Positions 40,646 to 47,096 of a stretch of DNA of 64,000 nucleotides are shown here, one piece after another. Position numbers and translations under genes: made by a program. Position 1 is the first letter of the stretch. Every line of letters starts with the position of its first letter. Location of the stretch: positions 558,001-622,000 of the forward strand of contig JACPYL010000025.1 of the NCBI GenBank assembly GCA_016196065.1, given 5' to 3'. The notes beneath the pieces were generated by a model. That model made no database searches. It was not told where the DNA came from and saw only the letters and a list, made by a program, of their open reading frames with translations. This DNA comes from Acidobacteriota bacterium (lineage in GTDB: Bacteria; Acidobacteriota; Terriglobia; Terriglobales; Acidobacteriaceae).

Positions 40646-40969
40646 ATGAATCATTTCTTTCACATCAACGAACTCAACGCAGAGCGTGCCGAAAAGGGAA
40701 AGCTCTACCTGGAGTTTCTGCGCGTGCCGGCGATGAGCGCCGGGGTGTACGTGCTTCCCAAGGGCGGTAGGGATCCTCAGAAACCGCATCGCGAAGATGA
40801 AATGTATTTCGTGGTTCGCGGACGCGCGCGCATGCAGATTGGCGTCGAGCATGCTGAGGTGCGCGCAGGGTCGGTCATCTTCGTGGAAGCGGAAGCGGAA
40901 CACAAGTTCTACGACATCCAGGAAGAATTGGAAGTATTGGTGTTCTTCGCGCCGGCCGAGCAGGAGTGA
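40646..40969 (+). CDS. Small cupin-domain protein
   Basis: A 107-residue single cupin beta-barrel. The metal-binding motif is readable as HREDEMYFVVRGRARM (His and two Glu-type ligands) and the second motif as GSVIFVEAEAEHKFYD with a His. Such small cupins are dioxygenase-like, isomerase-like or simple ligand binders. The start at 40646 is well placed after a hairpin. It may be cotranscribed with or controlled by the TetR regulator just upstream, which is inference. Confidence 0.88.
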   Translation: MNHFFHINELNAERAEKGKLYLEFLRVPAMSAGVYVLPKGGRDPQKPHREDEMYFVVRGRARMQIGVEHAEVRAGSVIFVEAEAEHKFYDIQEELEVLVFFAPAEQE

Positions 40970-40990
40970 CAGCGTCTAGTCAGTTCCTGC

Positions 40991-41108
40991 TTTTGGGCGG
41001 CGCAGCGGTTCGCCGCTGCGATCCCCGTTAAGTAGTCTGGACCTCGGGCTGAAGCCCGTCATCTGGAGTGACTGTTATCGCAGCGGTAAACCGCTGCGCC
41101 ACCCAAAA
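40991..41108. repeat. Nested multi-hairpin palindromic element
   Basis: The outer arms TTTTGGGCGGCGCAGCGG and CCGCTGCGCCACCCAAAA pair across the whole element. Inside are GCAGCGG-TTCG-CCGCTGC, CGGGCT-GA-AGCCCG and GCAGCGG-TAAA-CCGCTGC. It lies between converging cupin and fpr-like genes, and probably folds into a branched structure in RNA; the outer T/A runs could aid termination in both directions. Confidence 0.85.
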
Positions 41109-41129
41109 ACAACCAGCCACGTGAAGTGA

Positions 41130-41906
41130 TTAAGTCGCGGCCTTTTCTGGAATCCAGTAAATCTCTTCCTTGAGATGTTCCTTTTGAAAGCCAGCGCGTT
41201 TCAGGATTCCCTTGCCATTCTCAACCATGTCCGGGTGCCCACACAGATAGGCCGTGCTGTTCTGCGCCGTGCATCCCCATTGATCGGTGTATTTGCGGAT
41301 CAGTTCATCCACACGTCCAACTTCGCCTTTCCAGTCGGCGTCCTCCCAGGGACGACTCACGGTCGGGATGTACGTCAGCCAAGGCACTTCCTGCGCGAAG
41401 CTTGCCAACTCGCTGCGGTACCCGAATTCCCACGAGCGGCTGGCACCATTGACCACGAATAATTTGTGGTCGCCTTTGAACTTGCCGTCTTTCCAGTCTT
41501 TAAAGAGCGTTCTCACATAGCTCACGAAAGGCGCGATGCCGGTGACGGTACAGAGCAACAAGTGATGGTTGCGTTCGGGATTCGAGGTGTCCATCGTGAA
41601 ACGGCCCTTGGGAACCTTGCGCATCATGACTTCGTCGCCGAGGTGCAGCAAATGCAGCGGAGGCGTGGTCGCGCCATGGGGCACGAGTTCGAAGAAAAAC
41701 TCCACTTCGCGCTCGTGGGGGGAAGACACGATGGAGTACGGACGCTCCAGGCGCCGTCCTTCCACGTCGAAGCCTTCCACGCCGAGCGTGGCATATTGGC
41801 CGGGCTGAAAGGGAAAGGCTGCGCCTGGGTCGATGCGGATCATCCAAAGGTCGTGCGCGAACTCCGCTCGCGCCGTGATGCGGGCCCGGAAATGCTTGTC
41901 GCTCAT
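41130..41906 (-). CDS. Ferredoxin-NADP+ reductase-like oxidoreductase
   Basis: A 258-residue protein of the FNR superfamily, the normal length for bacterial Fpr enzymes. FAD-binding is seen as RPYSIVSSP near residue 54 after FPFQPGQYATLGV. NADP-binding is at CTVTGIAPFVSYVRTL near residue 118 and GTASR-type NGASRSWEFGYRSEL near residue 155. The end CGHPDMVENGKGILKRAGF matches Fpr. It moves electrons between NADPH and ferredoxin or flavodoxin. The 797-base region upstream contains a probable structured leader or small RNA on the same strand, which may control it. Confidence 0.9.
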   Translation of the reverse strand: MSDKHFRARITARAEFAHDLWMIRIDPGAAFPFQPGQYATLGVEGFDVEGRRLERPYSIVSSPHEREVEFFFELVPHGATTPPLHLLHLGDEVMMRKVPKGRFTMDTSNPERNHHLLLCTVTGIAPFVSYVRTLFKDWKDGKFKGDHKLFVVNGASRSWEFGYRSELASFAQEVPWLTYIPTVSRPWEDADWKGEVGRVDELIRKYTDQWGCTAQNSTAYLCGHPDMVENGKGILKRAGFQKEHLKEEIYWIPEKAAT

Positions 41907-41926
41907 AGGAGAAGGTCTCGAAACAA

Positions 41927-42080
41927 GGTGTCAGGTCTCAGGTGTTAGGTTTTAGGAAGTCAACCGCCTGGCCGGTAATGTTAACTCAAAAAGCGGGTGT
42001 CAGGTGTCAGGTTCTTAGGTCTCAGGATACCGGTCCGAAGGTCTTCCTGATACCTAAGAACCTAACACCTGACACCTGCT
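41927..42080. repeat. Composite inverted repeat, TGTCAGGT family
   Basis: Units of GTGTCAGGT on the left (41928 onward and again from 41996) pair with ACACCTGACACCT near 42065-42078. The inner arms AACCTAAGA-type and TCTTAGG also pair. Located between the RNA locus terminator and the fpr-like start. Confidence 0.8.
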
Positions 42081-42089
42081 CTCAAAAGA

Positions 42090-42121
42090 ACAGCCCGCAA
42101 GCTTTGCAGCCTGCGGGCTGT
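42090..42121 (-). terminator. Intrinsic terminator of the RNA locus
   Basis: Read on the minus strand, ACAGCCCGCA (42121-42112) pairs with TGCGGGCTGT (42099-42090) around a 12-base loop, followed by TTCTTTT. It would end the small RNA, or act as the attenuator 184 bases ahead of the fpr-like start codon. Confidence 0.75.
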
Positions 42122-42302
42122 CCGGTGGACTGGTTGGGATTGACTGAGGCGGTCACTCTCGTGGCCCCCCGCTCATTCCGGTACCCGGAGCAGCTTGCGC
42201 CGGGTGGATCAGCCCATACTCACGGATTGTTTGCGAGAGAGGTCTCTGCTTTCCCCGACCAAAGGGTCTACAGAAACTCCCCATAGAATTAGAGCAACCG
42301 CT

Positions 42303-42359
42303 CTAAGTCTCAGCCACCTCACCTGGTCTGGAACAACAATGTGCATCTGAACTTTGCAT
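42303..42359 (-). CDS. Putative 18-codon leader peptide with adjacent Cys codons
   Basis: ATG at 42359-42357 is preceded by AAAGGAGGTGG (42374-42364), a near-perfect complement of the 16S rRNA tail, at optimal spacing. The peptide would read MQSSDAHCCSRPGEVAET and stop with TAG at 42305-42303, just as the folded domain begins. Two neighbouring Cys codons in a short ORF ahead of a terminator recall amino-acid-responsive attenuation. Whether it is translated is unknown; the exceptional ribosome-binding site is the main support. Confidence 0.45.
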   Translation of the reverse strand: MQSSDAHCCSRPGEVAET

Positions 42360-42387
42360 CCGACCACCTCCTTTCCGGTGTAAGCGC

Positions 42388-42417
42388 AGATTACAAAAAA
42401 ACGTCGTTGCGAGTCAA
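42388..42417 (-). promoter_or_regulatory. Promoter candidate for the RNA locus
   Basis: On the minus strand TTGACT (42417-42412) is followed after 16 bases by TGTAAT (42395-42390), or after 18 bases by TAATCT (42393-42388). Both boxes match the housekeeping consensus at five of six positions for the first pairing. Transcription would begin near 42384, about 10 bases before the strong ribosome-binding site. Confidence 0.55.
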
Positions 42418-42465
42418 CGGCACAAGGGTGGGGTTCCATGGAAGGCAACAGAAAAACAGGGGTTA

Positions 42466-42492
42466 GGTGTCAGGGATTAGGTGTCAGGAACA
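42466..42492. repeat. TGTCAGG repeat arm
   Basis: GGTTAGGTGTCAGG followed by GATTAGGTGTCAGG, two direct units of the family at 41927-42080, without an obvious inverted partner here. Confidence 0.6.
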
Positions 42493-42613
42493 GCGAAATC
42501 GAATCCGCTGTACATGCACAGCAGGCATCTACCTTTGGTGCTGTCGTCTCCCTAGACTGATAAGACCCTGCAAAGAGCGGGACGGCTTCCCCCTAAGTCA
42601 TAGATCTTTAGAC

Positions 42614-42700
42614 CAGTTCTCGGTTCCCAGTTCTCAGTTCTCAGAAAACCTTGGCGGTATGCGCTTTCACTGAGAACTGAGAACCGGGAACTGAGAACTC
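42614..42700. repeat. Composite inverted repeat, TTCTCAGT family
   Basis: CAGTTCTCGGTTCCCAGTTC and CTCAGTTCTCAG on the left face CTGAGAACTGAGAACCGGGA and ACTGAGAAC on the right. It ends 4 bases before the ubiX-like stop codon, so it would lie in that gene's 3' untranslated region. Confidence 0.85.
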
Positions 42701-42703
42701 ACT

Positions 42704-43306
42704 TCAGCCTTTCCACTGGAACGCGTCCTTCTGCGGGAGTCCGATGTGAGCTAGAACGCGATTCGCGAACTCGTGCGCCATGGTCTCGACGCTAGTCGGA
42801 CGGTTATAGAAGGCCGGGATGAGCGGAAAGATCGTCGCCCCTGCGTCCGCTGCTAGGGACATGTTGCGGATGTGGATCTTGTTGAGCGGCGTTTCGCGCA
42901 CGCACAACACCAGCGGCCGGCGCTCTTTCAGGGACACATCGGCAGCGCGCTCGATCAGGTGCAAAGCAATGCCGTTGGCGATGCGGCCCAGAGTACCGAC
43001 GCTGCAAGGAATCACGACCATCGCGTCCGAAGGATACGACCCGCTGGCGACGTTGGCGCCGATATCGGAATTGGACTGATGGTGAATCTTCTCCGACGGT
43101 GTGCCGATGATCTGACGTAGCAGGTCAGAACGGCCTTCGATTCCAAGTTCCTCGGCAATGACGCGCAAGGCGCTGCCGGAAGCGATGAAATTAACGGTCT
43201 TGACCCGGTCATCGCGTTCGACAGTCAGCAGTAAGTGCTTCAGGAACAACGCCCCACTGGCGCCGGTGGTGGCAACGGTAAGGTTTTCCGGCGGCGAAAG
43301 ATACAA
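42704..43306 (-). CDS. ubiX: UbiX-like flavin prenyltransferase
   Basis: A 200-residue flavoprotein of the UbiX/Pad1 family, which joins a prenyl group to FMN to make the cofactor of UbiD decarboxylases in quinone synthesis or aromatic-acid metabolism. Visible segments: VATTGASGALFLKHLL at the start (flavin-binding GxSG), VVIPCSVGTLGRIANGIALHLIERAADVSLKERRPLVLCVRETPLNKIHIRNM-type core, and the PAFYNRP segment. The start is taken as TTG 43306, with AGGGGGG 8 bases before it and homology right after; a longer frame to 43525 has no homology there and overlaps the next gene. No ubiD is in the window. Confidence 0.88.
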   Translation of the reverse strand: MYLSPPENLTVATTGASGALFLKHLLLTVERDDRVKTVNFIASGSALRVIAEELGIEGRSDLLRQIIGTPSEKIHHQSNSDIGANVASGSYPSDAMVVIPCSVGTLGRIANGIALHLIERAADVSLKERRPLVLCVRETPLNKIHIRNMSLAADAGATIFPLIPAFYNRPTSVETMAHEFANRVLAHIGLPQKDAFQWKG

Positions 43307-43405
43307 GATTCCCCCCTGTGGCGAAGGCCACTGATTGCATCGAAGTTGAGCATAGGGACCGGCCGGGCTTTCAGTCAAGGCAGGACGCGAGTGGAAAAAG
43401 TGCGG

Positions 43406-43485
43406 AGTAGAGACGGGGCTTGCCCCGTCTCCGCCGCAATCGGAGATGGCGCTGCACACGGAGACGCGGCAAGCCGCATCTCTAC
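43406..43485. repeat. Pair of inverted GAGACG-family hairpins
   Basis: GTAGAGACGGGGCTTGCCCC at 43407 onward is itself a hairpin, and GGAGACGCGGCAAGCCGC near 43460 is another. The two elements are also inverted copies of each other with a few differences, so they can fold alone or together. It ends 12 bases ahead of the ChaN-like start codon. Confidence 0.85.
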
Positions 43486-43497
43486 TAGAAAATTGAT

Positions 43498-45144
43498 ATG
43501 GCGACGCAAGGGATATTGCGGTCACGGCGGAGTGCGGCGCAGCTTCATGCGCTGGTCGGGGTGGAGCGCGAAATCCGCTCTTACGATCATGCCGGCGGAC
43601 GCAAATATCTTCGCGACTTCCGCGACGCTTACCAGTCCTACCAGGAGATCCTTACGCCAGAGCAGGTTCGCGACGAGATCGCGGGCTCCGAGATTGCGCT
43701 GGTTGCCGACTATCACGCATTACCGAGTTCGCAGCGCTTTCTCGCTTCGTTGATGCGCGATCCGGAAGTAAACCGGCGTCCACTGGTATTGGGAGTGGAG
43801 ACGATTTTTTCCCGCGACCAGCACATTGTCGACGAATGGTGGCGCGGCGAGATCGAGGAAGCGGAGTTTCGCGAGCGCGTCCGCTTCGACTTCGACTGGG
43901 GATACGACTGGGTTCCGTTTTACGAATTGCTCTCCGCGGCCCGCGACCATGCGATCGGCGTTTACGGACTCGACTGCATGCCACGCGAAGACCTGCGAAA
44001 GATCAACGCGCGCGACCGTCACGCCGCCGACAAGATTGCTGAAATTCACGCGCGTCATCCCGATGCGCTTGTGCTGGTGTTGTTCGGGGAATCGCATCTG
44101 GCGCCGCGGCATCTGCCGGCGCAGGTTAGGGAGCGTCTTCCGAATGCACGCGTGATTACGGCGCTGCAAAACGTGGACGCGCTCTACTGGCGGGCTGCGG
44201 GCGAGCCATCCGATCACGTGGAAGCGGTGCGCGTTGCCGACGACGTGGTCTGCGTCTTCAACGCGACGCCGCTGGAAAAATACGAGAACTACCGGCTTTA
44301 CCTCAATCGCTGGGGACGAAATGAACAAGGCGCGATTGATCTGGGACCCACCGTTTACAACCTGATCGACGGACTGGTGCGATTTCTCGGCATCAATCTA
44401 TATTCGCCGCACAACACAACGCAGCCACGCCTGCTGGTCGACTTGATGCCGGAAGTCTATTCCCGCAACTCGGACAGTCTTTTGCGACGACTTCTGTCAC
44501 GTAAAGGGTTTTCGGCCAGTGAGCGCAAGGCCATGTTGCAGCGCGTGCACGATCGAGGCAGCGCATACCTGGCGCCGCTCAACGCCTTCTATATTCGTAA
44601 GTTCCACATGATGACCGGTGCGGAAGATGCCGCACGGTTCCTGCACCATGCCTGCCGCGGCCTGCCAGATCGCGTCAACGGAAAAGTTCCCGAGCCGCGC
44701 GCGCCACATGATGCCTTCTTTGCCGCAACGCTGGAAAATGCTCTCGCTTGTTTTGGATCGCGCATTCTCTATCCCGCACGCCCGGCGTTTCGTGACGCGG
44801 ACTTGCGGGCGCTCTATGATTTGACTCGCGAAGATCTCGAGCAACAGACTTCCCTGCCTTACTCGGATGCCGTGGAAATTATCGATTTCGTTGCCTGGCA
44901 TCGCGAGTCAGGACGCCCCGATCGTGCGGCCGCTCCCGACTGGTCACGCGCCCTGTCATTCAGCGGACGCAAACGGGAATACGTTACGCAACAACTGGGA
45001 TGCCTGCTGGGAAACGACCTCTACGATGCTTACCTGGAAGGAACCATCAGTGCTCCCTTGCTGCGGAGGCTGTTCCTGGAACACCTTGAAGCCCCTGGCG
45101 CCGCCCAGCTGGCCTACGCGAATCTAAACCAGCGCCTGCGGTGA
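43498..45144 (+). CDS. ChaN-like (haem-binding uptake family) protein with long C-terminal extension
   Basis: A 548-residue protein. The first half (residues about 50-290) has the ChaN/DUF399 pattern: EIALVADYHALPSSQRFL, LVLGVETIFSRDQHIVDEWW, GLDCMPREDLRKINARD and VLVLFGESHLAPRHLPAQV. ChaN proteins bind haem and are linked to iron uptake. No signal peptide is visible, unusual for ChaN lipoproteins, so a cytoplasmic role is possible. The second half (residues 300-548) is alpha-helical and unrecognised. The gene precedes a Rieske oxygenase by 42 bases, probably one transcript. Confidence 0.8.
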   Translation: MATQGILRSRRSAAQLHALVGVEREIRSYDHAGGRKYLRDFRDAYQSYQEILTPEQVRDEIAGSEIALVADYHALPSSQRFLASLMRDPEVNRRPLVLGVETIFSRDQHIVDEWWRGEIEEAEFRERVRFDFDWGYDWVPFYELLSAARDHAIGVYGLDCMPREDLRKINARDRHAADKIAEIHARHPDALVLVLFGESHLAPRHLPAQVRERLPNARVITALQNVDALYWRAAGEPSDHVEAVRVADDVVCVFNATPLEKYENYRLYLNRWGRNEQGAIDLGPTVYNLIDGLVRFLGINLYSPHNTTQPRLLVDLMPEVYSRNSDSLLRRLLSRKGFSASERKAMLQRVHDRGSAYLAPLNAFYIRKFHMMTGAEDAARFLHHACRGLPDRVNGKVPEPRAPHDAFFAATLENALACFGSRILYPARPAFRDADLRALYDLTREDLEQQTSLPYSDAVEIIDFVAWHRESGRPDRAAAPDWSRALSFSGRKREYVTQQLGCLLGNDLYDAYLEGTISAPLLRRLFLEHLEAPGAAQLAYANLNQRLR

Positions 45145-45186
45145 AAAGGTTTTGATTTTCCGCTCTGTGCGATATCCTCACATCGC

Positions 45187-46302
45187 ATGCCGGACGATTC
45201 CCCACTCGAACGACAGACGCCCGACTCGCTCATGCTGTTCGGCTTCTGGTATCGCGCGCTGCCTTCGAACCAACTGAGCCGCGGCAAACTAGCAAAAGCG
45301 ATGTTGCTTGAGATTCCGCTCGCGTTGGGGCGCGATCGCTCGGGACGCGCGTTTGCCTTGCGTGATGCCTGTCCTCACCGCGGCATGCCGCTTTCCTGCG
45401 GACACCTTGAGGGCACAGAGATTGAGTGCTCCTATCACGGCTGGCGATTCGACGCGCACAGCGGCCAGTGCACGTTGATCCCTTCACTAGTCGCGGACCA
45501 GAAACTGAAAGTGGATCGCATTTACGCGAGGAGTTATCCGTGCGAAGAGCGGGATGATTTCGTTTGGGTATTCATTCCCGAGACCGGCCCTGCCGGCGCT
45601 GGATTCACGAAGGCTGCACCTGCCCCGGCACCGGCGCCCGAAGTTCCGAAATTCAGCGAGCACTACAAGCTTGCCTATCTCACCGCAGACCTTCCCTGCT
45701 CCGTTGATCACGGCATCATTGGACTGATGGATCCGGCACACGGGCCGTTTGTCCACCAGGCATGGTGGTGGCGCACACAGAGTTCGATCCACGAAAAACA
45801 GAAGAACTTTGAGCCGATTCCCTACGGATTCCGCATGAGCGCGCACACGCCCAGCTCGAACAGCGCTCCTTACAAGCTTCTGCGGTGGTATGCGGACGGC
45901 GACTCGGTCACAACGACGATCGACTTCGTCCTGCCGAACATGCGTTCGGAAATTATTCGCGTCGGCAAGTACTGGTTCTCAAGCGTGACCACCGTGACAC
46001 CGATCACGCGCAACCATTGCCGCATCGATGTAGTCGCGGCGTGGAATATTTTTCGCTGGGTGCCATTTGCGCCGGAACTGCTGAAGTTCGTGTTCGCAAA
46101 ATTCGTCGAGCAGGATCGCAAGACGATGGAAGAGCAATCCGAGGGACTGAAACACAATCCCCACTTGATGCTGATCGACGATGCGGACCGTCCTGCCAAG
46201 TGGTACTTCGGGTTGAAGCAGGCCATGCTCGACGTTAAGAGAAATGGCGGAGAATTTCAGCATCCTCTCAGCGGACGGGTGACTTTGCGCTGGCGAAGCT
46301 GA
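45187..46302 (+). CDS. Rieske non-haem iron oxygenase, alpha-subunit type
   Basis: A 371-residue enzyme. The Rieske [2Fe-2S] ligands are CPH at residues 62-64 and CSYH at 81-84 in ACPHRGMPLSCGHLEG and CSYHGWRFD. The catalytic mononuclear iron histidines are seen in DPAHGPFVHQAW (His185 and His190), preceded by Asp174 in SVDHGIIG. An Ala/Pro-rich linker (about 143-152) lies between the domains. The length and layout match aromatic-ring or sterol-type oxygenases; the substrate is unknown. It needs a reductase; the fpr-like gene at 41130 is a nearby candidate, which is speculation. Confidence 0.92.
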   Translation: MPDDSPLERQTPDSLMLFGFWYRALPSNQLSRGKLAKAMLLEIPLALGRDRSGRAFALRDACPHRGMPLSCGHLEGTEIECSYHGWRFDAHSGQCTLIPSLVADQKLKVDRIYARSYPCEERDDFVWVFIPETGPAGAGFTKAAPAPAPAPEVPKFSEHYKLAYLTADLPCSVDHGIIGLMDPAHGPFVHQAWWWRTQSSIHEKQKNFEPIPYGFRMSAHTPSSNSAPYKLLRWYADGDSVTTTIDFVLPNMRSEIIRVGKYWFSSVTTVTPITRNHCRIDVVAAWNIFRWVPFAPELLKFVFAKFVEQDRKTMEEQSEGLKHNPHLMLIDDADRPAKWYFGLKQAMLDVKRNGGEFQHPLSGRVTLRWRS

Positions 46303-46323
46303 AGCAAGCCGACTTCACGTTGC

Positions 46324-46584
46324 TCATACCAGGCCGATGACTAATCCAATGACCATGATGACCCAGAAGAGAATGCTTTCCTCAAAACGATCCAGCAGCC
46401 AGAAGTAGGCACTGGAAAGCAAGAACGCGATCCCGCCCGTCGCAAGCGCACCGATTCCGTCCCCGCTGATCAATGCCATGCCGGTTGCGATGGCTGCGTA
46501 GATTCCGGAACACAGCAAAGGTTTATGAGTTTCGATCAAGAGGCGAATCAGACCCATCAGCAACAGGACGCGGAAAATGATCAT
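46324..46584 (-). CDS. Small integral membrane protein, unknown function
   Basis: An 86-residue protein with three hydrophobic stretches (about residues 1-15, 24-58 and 72-86) and short charged turns such as DRFEES. No family recognised. It converges with the Rieske gene, with a 21-base gap, and its start is 32 bases from the stop of the next minus-strand gene upstream (46617), suggesting cotranscription with it. Confidence 0.65.
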   Translation of the reverse strand: MIIFRVLLLMGLIRLLIETHKPLLCSGIYAAIATGMALISGDGIGALATGGIAFLLSSAYFWLLDRFEESILFWVIMVIGLVIGLV

Positions 46585-46616
46585 CTTGCGCCTCCGTCAA
46601 TGATGAAGCAAAGCAG

Positions 46617-46979
46617 TCAGGCCGTCGCCAGCCAGTCCATCGCTTCTTCGCGCGTTTTGAACGTTGCGATGTTGCGTTGCGAGAAGGTGTGAAAGCCTTC
46701 CATGAGGGCGTGGGGGATTTTTTCGGTGCCGACCCAAGCTGTCTTTTTGACGAAGGGGCGATCCAGGGTCAACACTTCCTTGATTCTGGTCGCGACTGTG
46801 CGGTCGATTTCAGCATCGGTGAGATCAGCTAGAGTGACGACTGTCTCGTGACCGTGCTGGGCAACTGTTATGCGCAGATGCTCCAGCAGAAGCTGCATCT
46901 GATGGGCGGTGGCATGCGAGAAGTCGCACAGCAGGATCTTCTTGCCCTTGTGCTCGATGAAATGAATGCGGTCGTCCAT
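46617..46979 (-). CDS. STAS/SpoIIAA-like small protein
   Basis: A 120-residue soluble protein. It has an IHFIEHKGKKILLCDFSHA strand-turn-strand opening and the ending THAFK-like segment NIATFKTREEAMDWLATA that is characteristic of the SpoIIAA-like/STAS-fold family seen in many environmental bacteria (EEAMDWL is the classic end). The middle has LADLTDAEIDRTVATRIKEVL. Function of these stand-alone proteins is unknown; some sense lipids or nucleotides. It lies between alaS and the small membrane-protein gene, all on the minus strand. Confidence 0.75.
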   Translation of the reverse strand: MDDRIHFIEHKGKKILLCDFSHATAHQMQLLLEHLRITVAQHGHETVVTLADLTDAEIDRTVATRIKEVLTLDRPFVKKTAWVGTEKIPHALMEGFHTFSQRNIATFKTREEAMDWLATA

Positions 46980-46987
46980 AGTGAATG

Positions 46988-47095
46988 TCGTTGGTCGTTG
47001 GTCGGTGGTCTTTAGTCGTTGGTCATTCGTCGTTCGCCCTTTTTACTTGGCAATGAAGATGCTTTGCTAACGACGAAAGACGAACGACCAACGAC
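46988..47095. repeat. Composite inverted repeat, CGTTGGTCG type
   Basis: CGTTGGTCGTTGGTCG and CGTTGGTCATTCGTCGTTCG on the left face CGACGAAAGACGAACGACCA and ACGACC on the right. It fills the gap between alaS and the STAS-like gene. Confidence 0.85.
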
Positions 47096-47096
47096 C

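Larger units (their letters stand above)
42084..42384 (-). ncRNA. Candidate structured small RNA or mRNA leader, about 300 nt, family unknown
   Basis: On the minus strand a promoter-like pair precedes a region with strong folding. A closing stem joins 42316-42309 (TGGCTGAG) to 42148-42141 (CTCAGTCA). Inside are hairpins TTAGAGC-GGTT-GCTCTAA (42306-42289), GTTTCTGT/GCAGAGAC (42277-42242) enclosing GACC-CTTT-GGTC, and ACCCGG/CCGGGT (42205-42183). A 10-bp terminator stem with a TTCTTTT tail ends it. Near the 5' end is a strong ribosome-binding site with an 18-codon ORF. I could not match it to 6S, tmRNA, RNase P, SRP RNA or a common riboswitch. Either an independent small RNA or an attenuating leader of the fpr-like gene fits. 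Confidence 0.5.
41907..42703. other. 797-base gene-poor region with repeats and a structured RNA locus
   Basis: No sizeable protein gene is supported. From left to right it holds TGTCAGGT-type repeats (41927-42080), the minus-strand RNA locus with leader ORF (42084-42417), another TGTCAGG repeat arm (42466-42492) and a TTCTCAGT-family inverted repeat (42614-42700). A 79-codon minus ORF at 42209-42448 crosses the RNA domain and shows no protein-like pattern. Confidence 0.7.

Noticed and set aside
42084-42384. Possible 6S RNA, tmRNA, RNase P RNA, SRP RNA or TPP riboswitch
   Set aside because: Signature strings of these RNAs were looked for by eye. A CTGAGA word recalls the TPP riboswitch, but the partner ACCTGATCTGG is missing, so no family is claimed.
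42209-42448. 79-codon ORF on the minus strand over the structured RNA locus
   Set aside because: It starts before the promoter candidate, runs through stable stems and has no good ribosome-binding site; the short 18-codon ORF in another frame has a far better one.
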